Of a DNA stretch of 5,028 nucleotides, positions 1 through 5,028 are shown piece after piece. The stretch covers positions 1 to 5,028 of the forward strand of contig CALMOR010000040.1 in assembly GCA_937872165.1 (NCBI GenBank). Reading direction: 5' to 3'. Position numbers and translations under genes: made by a program. Each line of letters starts with the position of its first letter. Positions within the stretch are counted from its first letter, which is position 1. The stretch is from an uncultured Burkholderiales bacterium (lineage in GTDB: Bacteria > Pseudomonadota > Gammaproteobacteria > Burkholderiales > Burkholderiaceae_D). The notes below the pieces were generated by a model, which had not been told where the DNA came from, ran no database searches, and was given only the letters and a program-made list of their open reading frames with translations.

Positions 1-172
1 CCCGGCTCGCGTCGAGCGATGCCCGGGCGCAGGCCGCGGAAGGGGGCAGGCCCGCAGCACCGGCTCTGCGCAACGCTTCGATGGATCGACGGTAGCGTTC
101 GTCGAGCTCGTTCGGGTCCCCGGCCGCGCACCGGGCCGGCTGGCGGACGACCGCCGACCCGACGGCTATCAT
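1..172 (-). CDS. Unrecognised partial gene, N-terminal part, divergent from dppB
   Basis: A minus-strand frame is open from an ATG at 172-170 to the left edge, giving 57 codons with no stop. I do not recognise the protein. It begins MIAVGSAVVRQPARC and contains a charged, helix-like stretch, DPNELDERYRRSIEALRR, at about residues 19-36; I see no signal peptide or membrane segment. The evidence for coding is base periodicity: by hand count, every wobble position from 101 to 164 is G or C (22 of 22), the second codon position is much poorer in GC, and the first is intermediate. This is the normal order for a high-GC gene, and it continues past the plus-strand stop at 93-95. The start is uncertain. 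An in-frame ATG at 190-188 has an AGGAAGG stretch five bases upstream on the minus strand, but that stretch lies inside dppB codons. It could instead be GC-rich intergenic DNA that happens to be open. Confidence 0.42.
   Translation of the reverse strand, partial: MIAVGSAVVRQPARCAAGDPNELDERYRRSIEALRRAGAAGLPPSAACARASLDASR
167..172 (+). promoter_or_regulatory. Possible -10 element upstream of dppB
   Basis: TATCAT matches the sigma-70 -10 consensus TATAAT at five of six positions and is the most AT-rich short stretch before dppB. With a 17-base spacer the -35 position would be CGGACG (144-149), which keeps only the central GAC of TTGACA. Transcription starting 6-8 bases downstream would give a leader of only about 10 bases. 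That would fit the absence of a Shine-Dalgarno sequence before the dppB ATG. The same bases contain the possible minus-strand start codon at 172-170, so this promoter and that start may exclude each other. Confidence 0.28.
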
Positions 173-188
173 CCGTCGGCCCCGAACC

Positions 189-1172
189 ATGCTCGCCTTC
201 CTCATCCGCCGCTCGCTGCAGAGCATCGCCGTCCTGCTCGCGATGTCGCTGCTCGTCTTCGCGGGCGTCTACCTGATCGGCGATCCGGTGCTGGCGATGA
301 TCAGCCCCGAGGCGACACAGGCCGACATCGCGGCTACACGGGCCGCGCTCGGACTCGACCGGCCCTTGTGGGTGCAATACGGCCGCTTCGTCGGCGCCGC
401 GTTGTCGGGCGACCTCGGCCGCTCGTACGCGTACAGCACGCCCGCCGTCGCCCTCATCGTGCAACGCATGCCGGCGACGATGGAACTCGCCGTCGCGGCG
501 CTCGCGATCGCGATCGCGATCGGCATCCCGCTCGGCCTGTGGGCCGGACTGCGACCCGACTCGATCGCCGGTCGCGCGATCATGACCGGCTCGATCCTCG
601 GCTTCTCGCTGCCGACCTTCTGGGTCGGGTTGATGCTGATCGTGCTGTTCTCGGTCTCGCTCGACTGGCTGCCCGCGTCGGGACGCGGCGCGACCGTCGA
701 CGTGCTCGGCCTCGAGCTGTCCATCTTCACGTTCGACGGCTGGAAGCATCTGCTGCTGCCGGCCTTCAACCTCGCGCTGTTCAAGCTGGCGCTGATCGTC
801 CGGCTGGTGCGGGCCGGAACGCGCGAGGCGCTGCTGACCGACTACGTGCGCTTCGCGCGTGCGAAGGGCCTGTCGAACGCGCGCATCGTCGGCGTGCACG
901 TGCTGAAGAACATCCTCATCCCGATCGTCACCGTGGTCGGCCTCGAGTTCGGGTCCCTGATCGCCTTCTCGATCGTGACCGAGTCGATCTTCGCGTGGCC
1001 CGGCATGGGCAAGCTCATCATCGACTCGATCGCCGTGCTCGACCGGCCGGTCATCGTGGCCTACCTGCTGGTCGTCGTGACGGTGTTCGTCGCGATCAAC
1101 CTCGTGGTAGACCTCGCGTACTCGGCGCTCGATCCGCGCGTGCGGCTGGCCGATGCGGGGATGGACGGATGA
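189..1172 (+). CDS. dppB: Dipeptide/oligopeptide ABC transporter permease, DppB type
   Basis: This is an inner-membrane permease of a peptide-type ABC importer, one of two that form the channel. It is 327 residues long, normal for DppB/OppB/GsiC. The N-terminus MLAFLIRRSLQSIAVLL is the usual family start: a short basic cytoplasmic tail, then the first membrane segment (about 9-31). Further hydrophobic segments lie near 98-120, 132-156, 186-206, 242-265 and 286-312. The cytoplasmic EAA-type coupling loop that docks on an ATPase is at about 219-246, with core YVRFARAKGLS and a following LKN. The C-terminus carries the typical LDPR motif at 314-317. The start is firm: there is an in-frame stop at 93-95 and no ATG, GTG or TTG between it and 189. 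No clear ribosome-binding site precedes it. The substrate (dipeptide, oligopeptide, glutathione, nickel or other) cannot be read from the permease. Confidence 0.95.
   Translation: MLAFLIRRSLQSIAVLLAMSLLVFAGVYLIGDPVLAMISPEATQADIAATRAALGLDRPLWVQYGRFVGAALSGDLGRSYAYSTPAVALIVQRMPATMELAVAALAIAIAIGIPLGLWAGLRPDSIAGRAIMTGSILGFSLPTFWVGLMLIVLFSVSLDWLPASGRGATVDVLGLELSIFTFDGWKHLLLPAFNLALFKLALIVRLVRAGTREALLTDYVRFARAKGLSNARIVGVHVLKNILIPIVTVVGLEFGSLIAFSIVTESIFAWPGMGKLIIDSIAVLDRPVIVAYLLVVVTVFVAINLVVDLAYSALDPRVRLADAGMDG
504..521 (+). repeat. Three tandem GCGATC hexamers inside dppB
   Basis: Three perfect head-to-tail copies of GCGATC encode alternating Ala and Ile in the second membrane segment of DppB (about residues 106-111). 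A two-copy version lies at 2766-2777 in dppD, just after the ABC signature motif. In both places the repeat is explained by Ala-Ile runs written with the preferred GCG and ATC codons. It is a possible slippage site but is most likely only a result of composition. Confidence 0.6.
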
Positions 1173-1314
1173 AGTCGAACGCCATTCGTCGTCCGCGCGA
1201 CGATCGGCGTGCGCACCCGCGCAGGCCCGGCCGGCGACCGCCTTCGTCGTCGCGACGGCGGATCGACCGTCCCGCGGCGGCGCGTCGCCCCGACCCTTCG
1301 AGCGGGACGACCCC
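1173..1314 (+). other. Long dppB-dppC junction with an overlapping 49-codon reading frame
   Basis: This 142-base gap is unusual in an operon whose dppC/dppD and dppD/dppF junctions overlap. It contains no recognisable gene. One small reading frame runs from an ATG at 1169, overlapping the dppB stop as ATGA, to a TGA at 1316-1318, overlapping the dppC start as ATGA. Its 49 residues include 15 Arg and 9 Pro. By hand count about 36 of 48 codons after the start end in G or C, and the middle codon position is the GC-richest, which is not a coding pattern here. The dppC frame is also open across the gap, back to an ATG at 1153, and gives a low-complexity 54-residue extension with 39 of 47 wobble positions G or C. 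A possible hairpin pairs CCGCC (1238-1242) with GGCGG (1257-1261), and CGTCGCGACG (1248-1257) is a perfect palindrome. No promoter or terminator is evident. Confidence 0.5.
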
Positions 1315-2223
1315 ATGACTCCTTCGTTCGCTCCGTCGTCCGCGCGCCGCGCGCCTCGCTTCGCGTTCCTCGTCGACTTCGCTGCGAGCCGCGGCGCCGT
1401 CGCCGCCGCGGTCGTCCTCGTGGCATTGAGCGTGGCCGCCCTGCTCGCGCCGTGGATCGCGCCGCAGGACCCTTACGACCTCGCGCGGCTCGACATCCTC
1501 GACGCGCGCCTGCCGCCCGGCTCGCCATCGGGCGACGGCGCGATGCGCTACCTGCTCGGCACCGACGGTCAGGGACGCGACATGCTGTCGGCCATCGTCC
1601 ACGGGCTGCGCATCAGCGTCGCCATCGGCGTGTCGTCCACGCTGTGCGCCGCGCTGATCGGCGTCGCGCTCGGCCTTGTCGCCGGTTATCGGGGCGGGCG
1701 AGTCGACGCGCTGATCATGCGCATCGCCGACATCCAGCTGTCGTTCCCGTCGATCCTGATCGCGCTGATCCTGCTGGCGTTCCTGAGGCCCGGCCTCGGC
1801 AACATCGTCGCGGCGCTGATCGCGGTTCAATGGGCCTACTACGCGCGCACCGTGCGCAGCACCGCGCTGGTCGAACGTCGCAAGGAATACATCGAGGCCG
1901 CGCGCGGCCTCGGCCTGTCGACGACGCGCATCGTGTTCCGCCACCTGCTGCCCAATTGCCTGCCGCCGCTGGTCGTGGTCGCGACGTTGCAGATCGCGTC
2001 GGCCATCGCGCTCGAAGCGACGCTGTCCTTCCTCGGCCTCGGCGTGCCGATCACCGAGCCGTCGCTCGGGCTCCTCATCGCCAACGGCTTCCAGGTCCTC
2101 TTCGCCGGCAAGTACTGGATCAGCGTCTATCCGGGCGTCGCGCTGGTGCTGCTGATCGTCGCGCTCAACGTCGTGGCCGATCGCCTGCGCGACCTGCTCG
2201 ATCCGAAGCTGAGGTCGCGTTGA
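1315..2223 (+). CDS. dppC: Dipeptide/oligopeptide ABC transporter permease, DppC type
   Basis: This is the second channel-forming permease, the expected partner of DppB. From the ATG at 1315 it is 302 residues, normal for DppC/OppC. The N-terminal segment near 26-50 is followed by the family hallmark LGTDGQGRDMLSAIVHGLRI at 81-100, just before the transport domain. Hydrophobic segments lie near 101-124, 143-157, 163-177, 217-234 and 272-288. The EAA loop is at about 192-217, with core AARGLGLS and LLPN. EATLSFLGLG (234-243) and the C-terminal LNVVADRLRDLLDPKLR are also typical. An in-frame ATG at 1153 would add 54 residues of Ser/Arg/Ala/Pro-rich sequence and overlap dppB by 20 bases. I prefer 1315 because it gives the standard length and a typical N-terminus, and has a weak GGGA seven bases upstream. 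The stop and the next start share TGATG. Confidence 0.94.
   Translation: MTPSFAPSSARRAPRFAFLVDFAASRGAVAAAVVLVALSVAALLAPWIAPQDPYDLARLDILDARLPPGSPSGDGAMRYLLGTDGQGRDMLSAIVHGLRISVAIGVSSTLCAALIGVALGLVAGYRGGRVDALIMRIADIQLSFPSILIALILLAFLRPGLGNIVAALIAVQWAYYARTVRSTALVERRKEYIEAARGLGLSTTRIVFRHLLPNCLPPLVVVATLQIASAIALEATLSFLGLGVPITEPSLGLLIANGFQVLFAGKYWISVYPGVALVLLIVALNVVADRLRDLLDPKLRSR
2211..2214 (+). promoter_or_regulatory. Ribosome-binding site for dppD inside the end of dppC
   Basis: GAGG lies eight bases before the dppD ATG at 2223, inside the last codons of dppC. It is one of the better Shine-Dalgarno matches in the window. With the TGATG stop/start overlap it supports 2223 as the true start and implies reinitiation after dppC. 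Confidence 0.55.
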
Positions 2224-3290
2224 TGACGGACTCGAGGGCCGACCAGACGGCGGACCCGACGGCCGGCGTGGCGCCGTTGCTCGAGGTGCGCGGCCTGAAG
2301 ACGCACTTCGTCTCGAAGGGCACGACGGTCAAGGCCGTCGACGGCGTCGACCTCTCGGTCGCGCGCGGGACGGTGGTCGGCCTGGTCGGCGAGTCGGGCT
2401 CCGGCAAGTCGGTGACCGGCCTGTCGCTGCTGCGGCTGATCGATCCGCCGGGCCGCATCGTCGAAGGGCGGATCGTGTTCGACGGCATCGACCTGCGGAC
2501 CCTCGACGACGACGCGATGCGACGACTGCGCGGGGACCGCATCGCGATGATCTTCCAGGACCCGATGATGACGCTGAACCCGGTGCTCACGATCGCAACG
2601 CAGATGATCGAGACGCTGGTCGCGCACCCACGGACGCCGCCGCTGTCGAAGTCCGCGAGGCGCGAGCGCGCGGTGGAGGCGCTGCGCCGCGTCGGCATCG
2701 GATCGCCTGCCGAACGGCTCGCGGCCTATCCGCACCAGTTGTCGGGCGGCATGCGCCAGCGCGTCGCGATCGCGATCGCGCTGCTGAACGAGCCCGACCT
2801 GATCGTCTGCGACGAGCCGACCACGGCGCTCGACGTGACGATCCAGTCGCAGATCCTGGCGCAGATGCAGGCGCTGATCCGCGGCTCCCGCCTCGCGCTG
2901 ATCTGGATCACGCACGACCTGACCGTCGTCGCCGGTCTCGCCGACCGCGTGGCCGTGATGTATGCGGGCCGCATCGTCGAGTCCGGCAGCACGGCCGAAG
3001 TCCTCGATGCCCCGCGGCATCCGTACACGCGCGGGCTGATCGACTCGACGCCGGCCGCCGCGGCGTCGCGCTTCGCGGCACCCGCCTCGCTCCCCTCCGC
3101 CCGGCGCCTCGCGCAGATTCCCGGCTCGCCTCCGTCGCTCGCGGCCCTGCCGCAGGGCTGCGCCTTCCGTCCTCGCTGCGTCAACGCCGAGGACGACTGC
3201 CGGAACGAGCCGCCGTCGGTGGTCGACCCGTCGGGCCGCAGCCTGCGCTGCTTCCATCCGTGCGCCGCGCCGCCACGCATCAGGGCATGA
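2223..3290 (+). CDS. dppD: Dipeptide/oligopeptide ABC transporter ATPase, DppD type
   Basis: This cytoplasmic ATPase subunit probably pairs with DppF to power import. It has 355 residues. The nucleotide-binding domain is complete: Walker A GESGSGKS (56-63), Q-loop FQDP (111-114), signature LSGGMRQR (173-180), Walker B LIVCDEPT (193-200) with catalytic Glu198, D-loop TALD (201-204) and switch His231. The peptide-transporter C-terminal domain (oligo_HPY) starts at HPYT (266-269). It holds four cysteines, C313-X5-C319-X6-C326-X16-C343, with a fifth Cys at 347. From memory, the same arrangement binds a 4Fe-4S cluster in a DppD whose structure is known, so a cluster is plausible here but not shown. 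The start overlaps the dppC stop by one base; the stop overlaps the dppF start as ATGA. The first ~17 residues are a poorly conserved acidic/Ala leader. Substrate is not determined by this subunit. Confidence 0.95.
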   Translation: MTDSRADQTADPTAGVAPLLEVRGLKTHFVSKGTTVKAVDGVDLSVARGTVVGLVGESGSGKSVTGLSLLRLIDPPGRIVEGRIVFDGIDLRTLDDDAMRRLRGDRIAMIFQDPMMTLNPVLTIATQMIETLVAHPRTPPLSKSARRERAVEALRRVGIGSPAERLAAYPHQLSGGMRQRVAIAIALLNEPDLIVCDEPTTALDVTIQSQILAQMQALIRGSRLALIWITHDLTVVAGLADRVAVMYAGRIVESGSTAEVLDAPRHPYTRGLIDSTPAAAASRFAAPASLPSARRLAQIPGSPPSLAALPQGCAFRPRCVNAEDDCRNEPPSVVDPSGRSLRCFHPCAAPPRIRA

Positions 3291-4339
3291 GCGAGGCGCC
3301 GCTCCTCGAACTGCGCGACGTCGCGAAGCGCTTCGCAATCCGGCCCGACCTGGCGACACGCATCGCCGACCGGCTGCGACGGCGCCACGATCCGCACGTG
3401 GTCCATGCGGTCGACGGCGTCGATCTCGCGATCGAACGCGGCGAGGTCGTGGGCCTCGTCGGCGAGTCAGGCTGCGGCAAGTCGACGCTCGGTCGCATCG
3501 TCGCGGGCCTGCATGCGCCGAGCGCGGGGACCTGCGCATGGCGCGGGGCACCGCTGACGGCGGCGCGCACCAGGACGCAACGCCTCGCGATCCAGATGCT
3601 CTTCCAGGATCCGTACGCGTCGCTCAATCCGCGCATGCGCGTGATCGACCTGATCTCCGAGGCGCCGGTCGCGCACGGCCTGTGGCCGCGCGGCGACGCG
3701 CATCGACGGACCGTCGCGACGCTCGAGCAGGTCGGCCTCGACGCATCGGCACTGCCGCGCTATCCGCACCAGTTCTCCGGCGGGCAGCGCGCGCGGGTGG
3801 GCATCGCCCGCGCGCTCGCGGTCGGCCCCGAACTGCTGGTGTGCGACGAGGCGGTCGCGGCGCTCGACGTGTCGACACAGGCCCAGGTGCTGAACCTCTT
3901 CATGGACCTGCGGGATCAGGCCAGCACGGCGCTCGGCCTGACCTATCTGTTCATCAGCCACGACCTCGGCGTCGTGCGCCACCTGTCGGACCGCGTGCTG
4001 ATCATGTATCTCGGCCGCATCGTCGAGTCCGCGCCGACCGCCCGGCTGTTCGCCGCACCGAACCATCCGTACACGCGGGCCCTGCTCGCGCAGACACCCA
4101 CGCTCGAGGCGACGAAGCGGACCTTCGCGGTCATCGAAGGCGAGATCCCGTCGCCGTCGTCGCCGCCGACGGGCTGCCATTTCCATCCGCGCTGCCCGCG
4201 CGCGCAGGATGTGCCGGACAGGCGTTGCAGCAGAGAGCGACCGCTGTTGAAGGTCGTGGGCCGAGGGCACCGGTCCGCCTGTCACCTGAACGATCGAGAG
4301 GTCGCAACCGCGCCGGAGCCGCCGACCCCGCAGGGGTAG
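3287..4339 (+). CDS. dppF: Dipeptide/oligopeptide ABC transporter ATPase, DppF type
   Basis: This is the second ATPase of the importer, 350 residues from the ATG at 3287. Motifs in order: Walker A GESGCGKST (59-67), Q-loop FQDP (106-109), signature FSGGQRAR (163-170), Walker B LLVCDEAV (183-190) with Glu188, D-loop AALD (191-194) and switch His225. The insertion near 20-38, before the conserved VHAVDGVDL, and GESGCGKST in place of GESGSGKS are typical of DppF rather than DppD. The C-terminal oligo_HPY domain (HPYT 260-263) has cysteines C297-X5-C303-X10-C314-X17-C332. The second spacing is four residues longer than in the DppD of this operon. A GTG at 3260 would add nine residues inside the dppD tail; I reject it because the ATG at 3287 gives the classic ATGA overlap and a normal N-terminus. 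AGGG lies one base upstream of that ATG, too close for an ideal Shine-Dalgarno, so coupling to dppD probably matters. Confidence 0.95.
   Translation: MSEAPLLELRDVAKRFAIRPDLATRIADRLRRRHDPHVVHAVDGVDLAIERGEVVGLVGESGCGKSTLGRIVAGLHAPSAGTCAWRGAPLTAARTRTQRLAIQMLFQDPYASLNPRMRVIDLISEAPVAHGLWPRGDAHRRTVATLEQVGLDASALPRYPHQFSGGQRARVGIARALAVGPELLVCDEAVAALDVSTQAQVLNLFMDLRDQASTALGLTYLFISHDLGVVRHLSDRVLIMYLGRIVESAPTARLFAAPNHPYTRALLAQTPTLEATKRTFAVIEGEIPSPSSPPTGCHFHPRCPRAQDVPDRRCSRERPLLKVVGRGHRSACHLNDREVATAPEPPTPQG
4325..4337 (+). repeat. Small inverted repeat at the dppF stop codon
   Basis: ACCCC-GCA-GGGGT forms a perfect five-pair stem with a three-base loop across the last codons and first stop base of dppF. 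No T run follows (the next bases are AGACTCCACCC), so it is not a standard Rho-independent terminator. It could slow ribosomes or mark an RNA end between dppF and argE. TAGACT at 4337-4342 resembles a -10 box, but no matching -35 is visible. Confidence 0.3.
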
Positions 4340-4357
4340 ACTCCACCCTTCGCCTGC

Positions 4358-4363
4358 AAGAGA
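4358..4363 (+). promoter_or_regulatory. Possible ribosome-binding site for argE
   Basis: AAGAGA lies seven bases before the ATG at 4371. It is only a partial match to AGGAGG but is the best purine run in the 31-base dppF-argE gap. It supports 4371 over the in-frame ATG at 4476. Confidence 0.35.
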
Positions 4364-4370
4364 CCGCCTC

Positions 4371-5028
4371 ATGAATACGCGACCAGCGATCACCGCGCCC
4401 GCGTCGACCCGCGCTCCGTCGGCTGCTGCAACCGATGCGGCGCCGCCGGGCGGACCTTCACCCGCGGCGCTCGCGATGATCGAACGGCTGATCGCCTTCG
4501 ACACCACCTCGCGCGAATCCAACCTCGGCCTGATCGAATGGGCCCGCGACCATCTCGAGAAGCTCGGCGCGAAGACGCGGCTGACCTACGACGCGGCCGG
4601 CGCGAAGGCCAATCTCTTCGCGACGCTCGGCGAGGGCGGCAAGCCGGGCCTCATCCTGTCCGGCCATACCGACACGGTGCCGGTCGACGGACAGGACTGG
4701 CGGACCGGACCGTTCGAGCCCACGGTCGTCGACGACCGCCTCTACGCGCGCGGCGCGGCCGACATGAAGGGCTTCCTCGGCATCGCGCTGCAACGGGCGC
4801 CGGCCTTCCTCGCGTCGATCGAGGCGGGTCGCCTCGACGCGCCGATCCACTATTCGCTGTCGTACGACGAAGAGGTGGGCTGCATCGGCGTGCGCGGACT
4901 GATCGCGGACCTGAAGGCGATCGGGCTCGTCGCGGCCGGCTGCATCGTCGGCGAGCCGACCTGCATGCAGCCGATCATCGCGCACAAGGGCACGCATCGC
5001 TTCCGCTGCCACGTGCACGGACGCGAAG
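4371..5028 (+). CDS. argE: M20-family metallopeptidase, acetylornithine deacetylase type (3' end missing)
   Basis: The N-terminal 219 residues of a two-zinc M20 hydrolase are present and run off the right edge; ArgE proteins are usually about 380-410 residues, so roughly half is missing. Visible motifs: GHTDTVPVD (98-106) with metal ligand His99 and Asp101; RGAADMKG (127-134) with bridging ligand Asp131; YDEEVG (165-170) with general-base Glu167 and ligand Glu168; and IVGEPT (192-197). The GEPT, HKG (205-207) and DMKG sequences match ArgE better than DapE or CPG2. ArgE hydrolyses N-acetylornithine to ornithine and acetate in the cytoplasm; relatives accept other N-acyl amino acids, so the substrate here is not certain. 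Residues 1-30 are Ala/Pro/Thr-rich and precede the first M20 helix; a shorter start at Met36 (4476) is possible but would cut into that helix. The missing part should contain the dimerisation domain and the last metal-binding His. Confidence 0.88.
   Translation, partial: MNTRPAITAPASTRAPSAAATDAAPPGGPSPAALAMIERLIAFDTTSRESNLGLIEWARDHLEKLGAKTRLTYDAAGAKANLFATLGEGGKPGLILSGHTDTVPVDGQDWRTGPFEPTVVDDRLYARGAADMKGFLGIALQRAPAFLASIEAGRLDAPIHYSLSYDEEVGCIGVRGLIADLKAIGLVAAGCIVGEPTCMQPIIAHKGTHRFRCHVHGRE

Noticed and set aside
3..95. Plus-strand frame ending at a TAG at 93-95, as the tail of an upstream gene
   Set aside because: The 30 residues are low-complexity, and the strong wobble-GC signal continues past the stop, which favours the opposite strand. 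It cannot be fully excluded.
19..276. Plus-strand 85-residue frame across the dppB start
   Set aside because: It overlaps the firm dppB start in another frame and has Arg/Pro/Ser-rich, shadow-like composition. The GC periodicity of 101-164 fits the minus strand instead.
368..1318. Long plus-strand frame inside dppB
   Set aside because: It is a +1 shadow of dppB with extreme Arg content and no recognisable domain. Only its last 49 codons are discussed, because of the ATGA overlaps.
1096..1944. Minus-strand frame opposite dppC and the dppB-dppC gap
   Set aside because: It is biased towards Arg, Asp, Gln and Ala and mirrors dppC codons. No motif is visible.
3260..3286. GTG start for dppF nine codons upstream
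   Set aside because: The ATG at 3287 makes a standard ATGA overlap with dppD and yields a normal DppF N-terminus.
2127..3551. 474-codon minus-strand frame opposite dppD
   Set aside because: Long antisense frames are expected in high-GC DNA, and this one is Arg/Asp/Ala-rich with no domain. The sense strand encodes a complete ABC ATPase.
4325..4345. Rho-independent terminator after dppF
   Set aside because: The stem is only five pairs, overlaps the stop codon and is not followed by a T run.
3467..4522. Minus-strand frame opposite dppF and the argE start
   Set aside because: It is an antisense shadow of dppF with no family signature.
4458..5018. Minus-strand frame opposite argE
   Set aside because: The sense strand shows all expected N-terminal M20 motifs, so the antisense frame is a composition shadow.

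Overview
This is high-GC DNA in which nearly every codon of the confident genes ends in G or C. The best guess is a betaproteobacterium of the Burkholderiales. That rests on the base composition, the style of the DppBCDF and ArgE proteins and the gene order, not on a marker gene. No rRNA, tRNA, CRISPR, insertion sequence or phage feature was found.

Layout. Bases 1-172 are probably the 5' part of an unrecognised gene on the minus strand that runs off the left edge; it would be divergent from everything else. From 189 to 4339 a plus-strand operon encodes four of the five usual parts of a peptide-type (Dpp/Opp/nickel family) ABC importer: permease DppB (189-1172), permease DppC (1315-2223), ATPase DppD (2223-3290) and ATPase DppF (3287-4339). 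The dppC/dppD junction is TGATG and the dppD/dppF junction is ATGA, so those genes are probably translationally coupled. The dppB/dppC junction is different: 142 bases separate the dppB stop from the best dppC start. After a 31-base gap, an M20-family metallopeptidase of the ArgE type (acetylornithine deacetylase) starts at 4371 and is cut by the right edge after 219 codons.

How the genes work together. DppB and DppC would form the membrane channel, and DppD and DppF the ATP-hydrolysing pair. The periplasmic substrate-binding protein that sets specificity is not in the window. The co-directional ArgE-type enzyme suggests that an imported peptide or N-acyl amino acid is cleaved in the cytoplasm, but this is inferred from gene order only.

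The window is mostly a conventional transport operon and I see no clear new system. The points worth a second look are the long dppB-dppC junction with a small Arg/Pro-rich reading frame overlapping both neighbours by ATGA, the crowded divergent start region at 160-205, and the cysteine sets at the C-termini of both ATPases.
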